A stretch of DNA of 64,000 bases, taken from assembly GCF_000003815.2 (NCBI RefSeq), contig NC_049983.1, positions 16,508,856-16,572,855 of the forward strand. Reading direction: 5' to 3'. Made by a program: the position numbers and the translations under genes. This DNA is from Branchiostoma floridae (Eukaryota; Chordata; Leptocardii; Amphioxiformes; Branchiostomatidae). This document shows, one piece after another, positions 33,701 to 44,230 of the stretch; position 1 is the first letter of the stretch, and each line of letters starts with the position of its first letter. The notes under the pieces were generated by a model. It had not been told where the DNA came from. It did not search any database and saw only the letters and a program-made list of their open reading frames with translations.

Positions 33701-35283
33701 GTGTTCTCAGGTGAGGTGGGATGGGAGTGGGACAGCTGGAATGGCACCCCACCATTACAAGCAGTGGAGGCTGACATTGCGTTAGTGTTAAATGGGGATG
33801 GCAGGGTATTTAGGGGTGGGCTTGTGTTGAGGAATGGGGGGATGTTGGGGGATGGTTCAGTGCTGGGTGGGTGGGTATTGGATGGTGAGCCAGTGGTGTT
33901 GTTAACAGTGGTACTGCCAGTGGGGGTACAGTAAGAGGTGGTCTTGCTAGCAGTGGTCCCTTCAGTGGTTGTGGCTCCTATGGCAGCAATGGGCCAATCA
34001 CAGAATGTGTGCTCTCTTTTTATCTTGTTTCGCCTGCGCGCTCCATTCATGCCCTGCAAAAATCCGGGGGACGAAGGAATTCGGTGTGTGGCCAAACATG
34101 CAGCTTGTAAAGAACGGTTTAAGTCTCATCCCTTCGAGTATAGGGTTCCATTACACTTTACACTGAATCAAAAATAGGTGGCCTCTATAGTCAGGCTTCT
34201 GCTTTTCAAAAACAAGAAGCTTTCTCTCCTTTCTTTGCCTCGAAAAAGACTTAAAAGTATGAGAATAGAATAATCCTAGAAAATAAAGGAGATTCAAATG
34301 AAAGGACTCTCTCACACAAATAATAATATAATAATATCAAATTATTCAATATTGAAACAAATCCATGGATATATGTAATAAAAATGTGCAAGACAAGACT
34401 GATCGGGTTCATCGACACACTCTTGAACACAGAATCTCTTGAGCCTGCAAAATTCTACACAAAGCCAAATAACGCCACATGAAATTAACTGCAAAAAATT
34501 GCTCAAATATTAACTAAATTATTTTCTTTTTTTTAATTGAGTAATTGTTTTACCGTGCACAGTACGTCATTCATACCCCTATAGTTTCTGTATAGAATAA
34601 CAATTTCTCGTGGCATACCCGGTAAAAGTATGATACAGCACTACCACTAATGGAGAAGCCTGCTGTTGAAGTTAACACACCTTGTGGCATTCTGACAGCG
34701 GGTAGTGCTTCCATGGGCAAAGGTTTAGCCGCAGGATATGCAAATTGTTCCATTGTGGTTTGCATGAGCTTAGTGCTATCTACATGTACAAACTGTACAT
34801 AAGAAGCATATCCATGTAGGAGAAGCATATTCGAGTAGGCTTCTACTTAGTTAAAGACTGAGGGTTGTGTATGCCAAGTCTTGAAAAACCTCTACACACA
34901 ATATAAATTTTATCTGAAAGTCATTCTAATGCCCTTTAACTGTTATTGACCATGAAGCAATGTTTTCCAGTGTTCCTTGACCGTCTGTTATTGCAGCATT
35001 TACTTGTTTAGGATGCAACTGCATTTACTGCAATCTGTGCACTAGTCAAAGGTACATTAATTTGAGAAGTATGTGGTGAGTGCGAGATAGGTGTAAGTTG
35101 ACAGCACAAAACTCAAATACATACAAAGCTCTGATTGTGCTAGTCCCTGCACTTGTCATTAGCTGCTCTATCTTAAAATACGGGTTTCAAACTTTCCCTC
35201 CCAACAGTTGATGAAACATTTACAAAACATGTAATACTATCATCTAAAAATCGCACACAAATAACCTATGAAGGATACGTACC
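30589..35283 (-). CDS. BEN-domain protein with three alternative last exons
   Basis: A probable non-coding first exon ends at 35283 (GGAG|GTACGT). Coding exons: 34765..34619 (ATG, 49 codons), 34053..33634 (140 codons, basic ARRRNKIKR then Ser/Thr/Pro/Asn-rich), 33167..33126 (14 codons, VNWIYPNQVHVHVQ), 32423..32207 (BEN N-terminal part: TPEQFFKELMGIYFTEDELF, NEALNPAIIGAILG), ending in phase 1. Three downstream exons each begin with CA in the matching phase and carry a stop: 31440..31316, 31219..31035, 30734..30589. Each completes the BEN fold with a variant of ETKRQYGGVKVRLYRVVNEKC and a basic tail. Predicted products are 316, 336 or 323 residues. BEN domains bind DNA and mediate protein contacts in chromatin repression; a nuclear role is inferred. 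All junctions are GT-AG and phase-consistent. Confidence 0.8.
31035..31219 (-). CDS. BEN gene alternative last exon b
   Basis: Same acceptor sequence as exon a (gaattctgttcacag|CAGAGACC); encodes ETKKQYGEGKV, VVNEKCSSVRATRKK, and a longer unrelated end (SFSWNHDIFKL) to TAA. The extra tail may reflect loss of an earlier stop. Confidence 0.7.
31316..31440 (-). CDS. BEN gene alternative last exon a
   Basis: Acceptor gttcacag|CAGAGACC; encodes ETMRQYNGV..., VVNEKCCRVR, ends KKKSSVDHQ then TAA. Phase 1 entry matches the donor at 32207. It is the last exon nearest the BEN exon. Confidence 0.75.
31891..32103. mobile_element. MITE with GGTCACATAGATTGTG ends
   Basis: Left GCGCGGTCACATAGATTGTG and right complement GGCGTGGTCACATAGATTGT are inverted repeats about 210 bases apart, with no coding frame. 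Lies in the intron between the BEN exon and its first alternative last exon. Confidence 0.65.
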
Positions 35284-36882
35284 TCCGTTAGGCTTAAGCT
35301 TGTTTGTCCAAGTTTAGGGGTTCACGAAGCTGATGTTCCTCCCGCCTCCATATTGATGGCACGAGTTCGGAAAGCGTAATTGCATGCTACGCATTGTGGG
35401 CCATAACGCTAGTCAGGCTTCATATAAAACATACATGTAACAAGGCTACATATAGAACTGGAAAGCTTTTCTTTGTTTTTTTGTTTATGACTTTTATAAG
35501 AACAGGGTCAAGACATTCAGCAACTTGGACTTAGACTGTATAGTACATATTGAGGATCTTTTACTAATAATAAATATGATGACACTCTTGAAGTAGTAGT
35601 AGTAAAACCCAGTATTTGAGAATAAAATGTGCTGAGATTGCAAAAAAAATGTATCCCTCCCACAGCACTGGAAGTAATAACTTGCTGGCCATAGCTATAA
35701 TGTTAAATGTGACGGTACGACGTATACTAAAATGCATTCACAAATGGGTTCTACATGTACAGATATCATATTCTAATGTTACATGTACAAATAGGGTAAC
35801 CATGTGCCCAATGAAGCCTTCCCATCAGCCTGTTAGTGTAGCAAGGAATGATTACTGAATCAGATATATATTATTATATATATACTGATATATGGGATAT
35901 ATTCCATATGGGATATATTCCATATGGGATATATTCCATATGGGAACAGACGTACTTCAGGCCATGGGCAATTATGATTGACTTTCATTATCCCTCAATG
36001 TCATTTAGAGTCAAATTTAAGCTACACATGTGCGCTGTGTGTTGCATTGTGGGTAATAAGTCAAAGTTCAAGGCCCCTACAACATCACAAGAAAGAGAAC
36101 ATGTCGTAATGTCATGTATAAAGTATGATCAAACAAGAACTGAATAAAGGTTAGGAGCCTTAAACTTTGACCTGGTGCATGTGCAGTCCAGAATGTGAAT
36201 GAGCTTTAATTGTATGTCACCCATTCTTAGTTAACGTGTGCCATGAAGGTTATAAAGTCAAAATGTGAAAAATATGAAGTTGTTGTATAATGGTCCTATG
36301 CTATTGCCCACACTATTGACTATATAACTTACATTTGTAAGGTGCCAGCTTTTCTTTATTTTCTGAACAATCTGAAGTATTGCACATTAAACTTAACCAT
36401 GTCACTTTCAACAGCCTGATGTAGGTTGACACAAAGATAACATTCTCATCTTGTATTGTTTATTGAAACAATCGATTCAAACTCAATTATCTTTTTAATA
36501 AGACTAAATTACCATAACCAGAAGGATATGTTGTAAGTATGGAGGGTCATGTCAACACTTTTCATGTCATTGAACACCACGCATTCATGCAAATACAAAT
36601 ACATATATATTATGTACATGTCATGTACTAGTACCATTACGCTGGTTGAAAATAAGCGTGACCCTTGCAACATTTTTTGTTACGCATGCAAATTTCTTTT
36701 ATGCCGTTGTTAGCCATCTCCATTTCTACCACCAGCTTGTTCTGTTACACTTTGATCCTCTTCCCGTGCCCACTCCCTCTTTAGCTCTTGTTGAAGTCCA
36801 TTTTGACGAGTAATTTTTCTGCATGTTTCCTTCCTCATCCTGTCTCTTGCGTTTGTATTTCGTCTCTCCATGTCTTCAGTAG
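35284..36882. other. BEN-gene promoter side and intergenic region
   Basis: Just above 35283 the sequence is richer in GC and contains a short upstream ORF (MEAGGTSAS then stop) in the probable 5' exon. At about 35889-35944 a 16 bp unit (tatattccatatggga), itself built on the palindrome CCATATGG, is repeated three times. No other gene is supported up to 36882. Confidence 0.45.
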
Positions 36883-39800
36883 TCAACGGCGACGTTTTTT
36901 TCCAGGTTTCTGGGCCCTGTGTCTCCTCATCCTCTCTCTTACGTTCGCATTTCTTCTCTCCCTTTCCTCGGGACTCAACAAAGCCACTGGCGTGTAATAT
37001 TTCTTGACACGATTCATCTCCCTTTCCTTGTACAGTACGCCTTCTCTTGCCTTCTTCCTTTCCCTGTATGCTCTCTGAATTTCAGCTCTTGTCTTCCCCA
37101 CTTTCTACGTGAAACCAAAGTAAAAACTATGTTTGCTTAATGCAAAACACACATAAACTCCTCGCATCTGATCACCTTTTAAAGTTTTTCCCACCTAGAA
37201 AAGTTAAGGGAAAATGTACTTTTGTCTGTGATTTATGCCCTTGTCTGTTTACATGTATGTAAGGTAACTAAAAAACCTGTGACTGTTTTCGAGTGGAACC
37301 AGGTGTAATACTAATATGAGCACAAAATGGACAAGCTCCTCCAACAGTTCTTGCTGGACCATATTTAAAAACCCGAACTCAAGCCAAGGAATGCACTTTG
37401 AACATTGTCAAGTATTGAATTATGTGCAATGTTTTAGTCGTTGATATGATCTGCCACAGGCGTTTTCACACTGTTTCAACATAAAAGGCTCCCATATATT
37501 AACAAACAGAACATGCATTAAAAAAATGATATGGCTACCTATCATAGTAAAAACATAATACATAATATTTCCAGAGTCTATAGGTCAGGAAAAAGTACCG
37601 TTTATGTGGTTGTAGAAGCTGTAGAAAGTACTAAGGTAGCCTGCAAGTAGCACTTAAGATAGCCTGATACTTTCTTGCTACAGCATTGGCACACGTTAAC
37701 TCAGAATGGGTGATTGTATAGGTGTAAAATGTAGTATAGACAACAAATTAGACAGTACCTAAAAATTTCTTATGACTACCTACATAAGTGCAATTTCCTT
37801 TTGACTGTTCACCCCAAAATTTATGACAAACCTGCAAGTGTGTGAAACCCTATACCCGAGAGAAATAGCCAAAATGAGTCAGCTAACCTTCACTGGTTCT
37901 TCAGTCGAAGTTGATGGCTTGGCGTCTCCTTCGTCTTCTGTGGACACTTCCACCTTGTCTAGCTCTTGAGACAGTTGTCTTGGCGAGGAAGGACAGTGCT
38001 CACTACTCAAGTCCTCCTGCTCAATATCTTCTGTGCCTTCTTCCACCTCTGACTCCGTCTTAATTCTCTCGGCCTGACTAAGGTTTCGTGCCAATCTTCC
38101 TTGTGACCCGTCTCCAATGCCTGGATGCCCCGTTTGACTCGTTGAGGGTTCTGTCGTGCTTGCAACAATGTTGGAAGAACTAGAAGATGTGGCCACACAG
38201 TACTCAACATCTTCGACAGGCTCTTTCTTGACCAGTACTTCTACAGGGTACGCACTAGAAGTACTTGGAGCCTCAGAGATGTTCATGTCTGCTGCTTGTC
38301 TGCTAGTAGAAGTCTGTTGAATCATCATTGTGGGTTCCTGGATATTATCTGTGGGGGCTTGTTCATTGTTTGGTCCTGAAAACACTTCGCTACCACTTGT
38401 CTCTTCATCAAGCCGAGAACTGTGCTCGAACGATGAGCTAGCGTCACTACGACTGTGCTCGAATGTAGAGCTAGTGTTACTCGTGTCCATGCTAGTACCA
38501 CTGTTCCCCTCCGCTTCTTCGTACTCTCTCGTCATGACCTCTCTCAGCACATGTTCAAGGTCGGACCTGCCCCTGGGCCTGTCTCCGCCTGCTGGCTTCA
38601 CCACGATGCTTCTCCGGTTGAGCTCGGACAGCAGCTCTTCTGTGAACATTCTGTTCAACAGGGCAAGGGTTGTCTCCTTGGAGAAGCCGAGGGTGCCCAC
38701 CATTGGAGTACTGTCCTGTAAGAACAATGATAGGAAACTTAAGAAAGACAGAAGTTGGAGCATGCTTGGTCTTGGGGTGAGCAATCCTTCTTGTTGACAC
38801 ATGAGTTGAGGGTTTCAATCCTGAGTTCAGGATTTAATTAGTTTTCCTGAAGAGTTAAATGCATGCAATGAATACACATACACACATACAAATGTACATG
38901 AATACACACATACATGTAGTATGTACACATACACACACAAGTACACACACATGCACATATACACACATGAATACACACACAAAATTACTAATACACAAAT
39001 GAATAAACACACAAACATACAAGTAACATACTTGTATCATCATATTCTTATGAAACAAATATAACCTAATTAGAGCCCCAGCCATAATATGTCTTTATTT
39101 GTGATAGAAACATTTATCAAAAGTTAAGAACCATTACCAAGACAACTTACCTCTTCACTGACATGGTCACCAGCTCCATGTAAATCTTCACCACCATGTT
39201 GTAAACTGTCCGAGACACGAGCACGCTTCGATGTGCTCGGTGCCGTGGTGTCACCTCCTGCCTGTGCTCCACCTAGTGCGTGATGGCACATGTTACATTG
39301 TTAGTTAGGATATATTGTGCATCATATGGCCTGGCAATTTGCAATAACCAACAAATTAATAAATCCACGGAGTAAGAGAAGCAAATAAAAGAAAAGGTGG
39401 GGCATTAATGACATTATCATAATTTACTGTATAACTCATACATCTTTTAGTGCTTTATACTACTTGTGCAAATGTAAATAAATAGCCAATAAAAATTAAA
39501 AGGTCTGCAGGAGGGCAGGAACTAAGGTTGAGATGGAATCATTGTAACGTTATCTATTTCAGTATCTATGTCCTACCTACCCTAGAAAACATTCATTTTA
39601 ACAACAACAATTCCAACATGGAAATCCAGAATTTGAATTTTTGACCACAGCTTGCATGCATGCATGGTCCACATTGACGATATGCGTTTGGATGATTCTA
39701 TGCAACCATATTATGTGATAAACTATAGAACCCCATGTGATATCCTAACTTTATTCACCACTTGTGGAACTTCTATGACGTTATGGCATAAAAAATGATA

Positions 39801-41027
39801 TAACGTTACATCGAGATTTCTGATTGGTCTCTATAATTTGGTGATTGTCAACAAGAATGAATAATTTTTATATGTTAAGTTATGAATTCAAATATGTGGC
39901 ATTGAATGCATTGCAATGAAACAATAATCTCCATTCTACTGCAAAATTGAGTAGAAGAACTGGAATGGGCCATGTAGGTATGATGTCGAAAAACATCTAA
40001 ATATTGTGCTTGCAAATGATTCCCTGCTGCCATGTTGGTGGGGGGGGGGGTATAAATCCAAGATGGCGACCAATAAATCCAAGATGGCGGCCGATAAATC
40101 CAAAAAGTCAGGCAAATATATATCAGCCAACAGAACGATTTTTCACCATCTTCTGATCAGCAAATTTGTAAAATTTTATGATAGTTCCATTGTGAGGCAA
40201 TTTTGAGCTAAATGATGTTACTTGAATGTTTCTCTTCGATACTATGCGCCCCAATCATCTGATGACCCGCTTCCCTCCTCCGCCTTTTCGTAAACTGTCT
40301 CCATGCTCTTTCCTGCGCCCTTTCCTCGTCTACGCTAATGGTCTGTAGCCTGAGGTTTAGCGTTGGCACCCAGTCTACGCTGGTCCTGTTCCACAGAGGC
40401 GCTGCCTTCCCCGATACGAAATGAGCCCCGCAGACGCGAGCATGTTGCAGGGTGTTCTCCGTGAGCTCGCCTCGGTTGATGGCGGCCAGCCACAGCCGCC
40501 GCCTTTCCTCGGACAGCCGCTGTGTTTCCTCGCCTTGGTTTGTGATGATGGCGGGGATGCGGCAGTACGATCGACCCTTGGCTCTACTTGGTGTCTGACA
40601 GTTCAAAACGATGCAGTAGCAAGGCATCTTGGATTGATATCAAGCTGAACGATTTCTCTCTCATAACAAAGAACCGCGCGACACTCTTTTCCACCAATAT
40701 GGCCGCCGCTGAATTTATGTCACCTGACTGAAATTGGGGTCACCGAAGGGCAAAATAGCATATCCGTACATATCCGTAAATTATGAGAATCTGCTCGATT
40801 GTGTTCGTTTTTCTAACATAATGGATTGACATAGCACTACTCAACAACAATATCTGTGCTATTTCTGTGACGCGATTTTGTAAAAAAAAAAAATTATCAA
40901 AACGGCGACGCTGACTAGGGGATTAGGGGGGCGGGGTAATGACAAAGAAAGGTCTCTCCTTACCTTGGTGTGCCCGCTTTACCAATCGCACCATTCGCAC
41001 ATTCACGGGCTTCTGTACTGCCGCCAT
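36883..41027 (-). CDS. four-exon nuclear-type protein, acidic Ser-rich centre and K/R-rich RAYRERKK C-terminus
   Basis: Exons: 41027..40964 (ATG, MAAVQKPVNVRMVRLVKRAHQ), 39272..39151, 38715..37888, 37104..36883. Splice sites are CAAG|GTAAGG, ctag|GTGG, GAG|GTAAGT, ttacag|GAC, AAG|GTTAGC and cgtag|AAA; phases agree throughout and give 411 residues. Exon 2 is short and charged (TSKRARVSD). Exon 3 starts with a helical, globular-looking part (LALLNRMFTEELLSELNRRS, DLEHVLREVMTREYEE) then a long Ser/Thr/Glu-rich low-complexity region with a sumoylation-like VKKEPVE. Exon 4 is strongly basic: AEIQRAYRERKKAREG, YKEREMNRVKKYY, SPEERERRNANVRERMRR, ending GKKRRR. This R/K-rich motif is, to my knowledge, common in uncharacterised invertebrate and fish proteins; its function is not established. 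A THAP ORF lies in intron 1 and could be an alternative first exon. Confidence 0.75.
38870..39020. repeat. (CA)n-rich microsatellite
   Basis: Repeated acacac/tacaca words on the plus strand, in intron 2 of the four-exon gene; it produces spurious VCVYV ORFs on the minus strand. Confidence 0.8.
40208..40627 (-). CDS. THAP-type zinc-finger protein or alternative first exon
   Basis: A 139-codon ATG-initiated frame. The first residues MPCYCIVLNC give the CX4C half of a THAP C2CH finger, ARVCGAHF gives the CX2H half about 54 residues later, with a conserved Trp (RRLWLAAINR) and Pro (VDWVPTL) as in THAP domains, which bind DNA and often derive from P-element transposases. A basic stretch (RQFTKRRRREAGH) follows and then a stop. 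It lies wholly within intron 1 of the four-exon gene on the same strand. A weak donor GCGG|GTCATC at 40267 would leave phase 1, which fits the acceptor at 39272, so THAP could be spliced onto that protein. Otherwise it is a small single-exon gene. Confidence 0.7.
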   Translation of the reverse strand: MPCYCIVLNCQTPSRAKGRSYCRIPAIITNQGEETQRLSEERRRLWLAAINRGELTENTLQHARVCGAHFVSGKAAPLWNRTSVDWVPTLNLRLQTISVDEERAQERAWRQFTKRRRREAGHQMIGAHSIEEKHSSNII

Positions 41028-41401
41028 AGTTGTATCAAGCACGGACAATGTTGTCCTTGGAGCTAAATCTGATACTTGAATGCTGGACCTCACACACCAA
41101 CCATGCACAGTTCTGCAGCTTCTCGAATTTTCAGCTGGGCAGGCCGTGCGTCCTTTCTATACGCTACCTATGAATGTTCCCCATTTTCTCCACCCTCGTG
41201 TGCAGAGAGAGGGGAAAAACCTAAGTCCGTAAAAGAGCCGAGAATACTGTACACGTCCAATTTATACCAACATGAGAAGAAATGGAGACGTGTGCGAATC
41301 CGTCTCACATGCAAAATGGCGCCAATAAATTTAACCTTTGACCTACATGTTTTGATTTGAGGGTGGCGAAGCTACCATTTCTAACGGGGGTGTTCAACCT
41401 A

Positions 41402-41501
41402 NNNNNNNNNNNNNNNNNNNNNNNNNNNNNNNNNNNNNNNNNNNNNNNNNNNNNNNNNNNNNNNNNNNNNNNNNNNNNNNNNNNNNNNNNNNNNNNNNNN
41501 N
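41402..41501. other. assembly gap (100 N)
   Basis: Exactly 100 Ns, so probably a placeholder of unknown true length. The 5' exon of the calmodulin-like gene could be near it. Confidence 0.95.
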
Positions 41502-41778
41502 ACATAGTTCTGATATGCAACCAAAATGTTGTCAATCGGTCACTTTGTTTACTTTTTTGTTAAACAAAGCATCAAATGATACATAACCTAGCTAGGTTAT
41601 ATGTAGGGAGCTCTACCGAACAGTAGCCTCTATATGTGAAGATACGCAATATGATACTGCATGTATGTCAGACATTTGCCAGGCCCTTGGCCCTATTCTT
41701 GACAGCCCCATCGACTTCACCCATCCTAGTGGGTTCAAGTATTTTCATGTATCCATAAAAGCATAGGAGCTTACATGT

Positions 41779-42517
41779 TTACCTCCATGAAAAATTGAGG
41801 TATAGTTTTTGGTGTGTGCGTGTGTGTGTTTATGTTTCCGGATATTTGTGGTAAGCATAACTTGTGTATGCGGGTAGGTAGGGGTATGTGGGTAGGGGTT
41901 GGGAAGACGAAGGTCAAGGTCAATTTTCGACCCCCCCCCCCTTAGTGTGTGACCTTGGTACTACAGCAGAAGTTCAATTTTTTGTATCTTTTTACCTGGA
42001 CATGCTATGGTCTTGATTTCTTGGTGGCAGATAGCTTGTGATATAAGGAATGAGTGGTGCATGTTTGGGCCCCCTGGCAGCTTGCTATGGAACTGCAGGA
42101 GCGGTTTTGTCAAAATCTTCCAAGGAGCATAACGGAGCATAGGAAAGATGGGTTTCCATGATATTTAGTATACAAGTACCTGTGGCAGAGATGTACATAT
42201 TGAAGTGCAAATTATGCAAATTAAGACATAATTTGCATATTTAATGAGAAAAATCTATATTTACTGTGTTTTCCAGTATAGAACTCAAATACATGTAACA
42301 TATGTAGGTGGAAGATAAGCAAATTCTAATTATGCAACTAAATCCCTAATTTGAATAATTAATGTGACAGTGTCCAAATTCTTCTTAGTACATGCAGTAA
42401 ATGATTGAGCTGTCAACATTCTCACTTGTGCAAATTAGTGCAAGGAGTACATAAGCAAGCATAAATTATGCAGATGTGAAAGTAATTTGCATTTTAATCA
42501 AAATATTTCATGGAGGT
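41779..42517. repeat. interspersed repeat with TACCTCCATGAAA ends, copy 1
   Basis: Starts TACCTCCATGAAAAATTGAG and ends with the complement TTTCATGGAGGTA, followed by gaggtctccgaactcttg. A diverged copy with the same ends and the shared phrase tttttggtgtg is at about 48316-48724. The right end lies about 40 bases upstream of the first identified EF-hand exon acceptor. Confidence 0.55.
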
Positions 42518-42558
42518 ATGAGGTCTCCGAACTCTTGTTTTACGTGTTTTGTGCAAAG

Positions 42559-44230
42559 CCAAAACGGCGGAGAACATCGAGGCACTGTTTCAGAAGTACG
42601 ATGTGAACAAGGACGGCTCCATCTCTGCACAAGGGCTGCTGAACCTGGCGAAGGACATGGGCCTTCCCTGGAGCAACAAGCTAGTCAACGTAATAATCTT
42701 CATACTTCAATATTTCAATACCAAATGAATGTCATCTCGATATATATGTGTATTTTGTTCTATCTGTACTTTCTTTTAAAGCACATTGTATAATAAAACC
42801 ACGCATAAAAAAGGAAAGTGATCTCGATCCAGTTTTAGCTCACTGAACTGGAGCTAGTCTTCCACCGGTCGTGACAGAGACATCCTCCTACACAGGGACA
42901 TCCATCAGCCAAACGGCCTGTCTGGATGAACTCTGCTCTTTTAACCGTCACTCTTAGTTCCTGTGAACGTCCCCCATCCCCCAAACCAGCTGTCAGCCAA
43001 TCAGATAGGCTTTACGTTTTCAAAAGCCGGGTCTCGCATATATAAGAGTAAGCTCATTAATATTTATAAGCAGGGTGGTCAGGAACTAAGGGTGACGGTT
43101 GAAAGAGCAGGGCACATTCAGACAGCTTGGCTGTTGGGTATCCCTGCTTAGGAGTGTGGACAGAGAGGACAGACGCTATGTAAGGTATTTACATGTTCAT
43201 TTTACCGAAGAAATTCCCCCAGCTCTTTTCGACAAGCATAATCGAACTCACGGCTTCTAGTTCCAGAGGCAGGCCCGCTAACTTCAAAGCTTAAGAGACG
43301 TGAATATAGCTTCATTTATCTACTCATCCATTGACTCATTCATTCATTCATTGTATTTCTTTGCGTAATATAGGCTATGATCAGGGAGCGCCAACTGCAC
43401 GCTGATGTGAAGATGGATTTGGACACCTTTCCTAGAGTTGTAAAAGCTTTGGAAGAAATAAAGAAGGCTTTATACAACCCACAGGAAACCCATGAGGCCA
43501 TGGTGGCGACGTTCAATTATATAGACAAGGTATTTGTCAATAAAAATCATTTCCTTTAAACGTATCATTAATTGTCAAGCGTTATATTTTGAAAAATGAT
43601 ATCACTCACTGCATACCATGGTATATTCACGTGCTAGTAGTATCTACAGCAGTATCTGCACATCAGTACTGAAAGTAATAGTCCATGGACAAACGTTCCC
43701 GACGAATCGGACACCTTGTTGCATAGGGGAAAAGGGGCCGCTTATGCCCCCCCTCGCATTAGGCGAAAATCAATCGGACGACGAGTCTGCGAGCTCTATA
43801 TTACGAGGAGGCATGACCCTGATGCCGACGAAGAAATGGCAGGGTTCGTCATTTTTTTTTTAATTCCCCCTTCTCGTCAGGGTCATGCCTCCTCATAATC
43901 TAGAGCTCGCAGACTCGTCGTCCGATTGATTTTCGCCTAATGTGAGGGGGGTACTACACAACATATGATAGTAACGTAACATCTGCAGTAAGAAACAAAT
44001 TTCTAAAATGTATGAAAAAATTATTATTTCATGATTTTCGATTTTTGTTGTTGTTTCAGAACGGGGACGGTTTCCTGAGCACGGATGAGTTGAAGGCAGG
44101 CATGGCCAGCGTCGTCGGCATGGAGCTGTCGAGCGAGGCTATCGCAGAGCTGATCCGACTCGCCGATTATAACATGGACGGACAAATAGACATCGCGGAG
44201 TTTGTGAAGATGGTCACAAGTTTCTTCTGA
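42559..44230 (+). CDS. calmodulin-like EF-hand protein (5' exon not found)
   Basis: Exons: 42559..42689, 43374..43529, 44060..44230 (TGA). Splice sites are gcaaag|CC, AAC|GTAATA, atatag|GCT, AAG|GTATTT and tttcag|AAC; phases agree. Four EF-hand units are visible: DVNKDGSISAQG (position 12 Gly instead of Glu), a degenerate second hand around HADVKMDLDTF, and two canonical loops, DKNGDGFLSTDE (split by the second intron) and DYNMDGQIDIAE. The length and helix pattern fit a calmodulin or troponin-C-like Ca2+ sensor with the C-terminal lobe binding calcium. The start Met must lie in an upstream exon, as the first visible exon enters with 2 nt. Cytosolic Ca2+ signalling is the likely role; the partner is unknown. 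Confidence 0.8.
43747..43951. mobile_element. foldback element in intron 2 of the EF-hand gene
   Basis: Two arms of about 75-80 bases are near-perfect inverted repeats (left ATTAGGCGAAAATCAATCGG ... GAGGAGGCATGACCCTGA; right TCAGGGTCATGCCTCCTC ... CCGATTGATTTTCGCCTAAT), ended by C and G runs and separated by about 55 bases. No coding capacity. Confidence 0.75.

Noticed and set aside
38827-39085. Minus-strand ORFs rich in VCVYV
   Set aside because: Translation of a (CA)n microsatellite.
41502-42558. Search for the first exon of the EF-hand gene
   Set aside because: Most of this stretch is an interspersed repeat; no ATG exon with a donor in the needed phase stood out.
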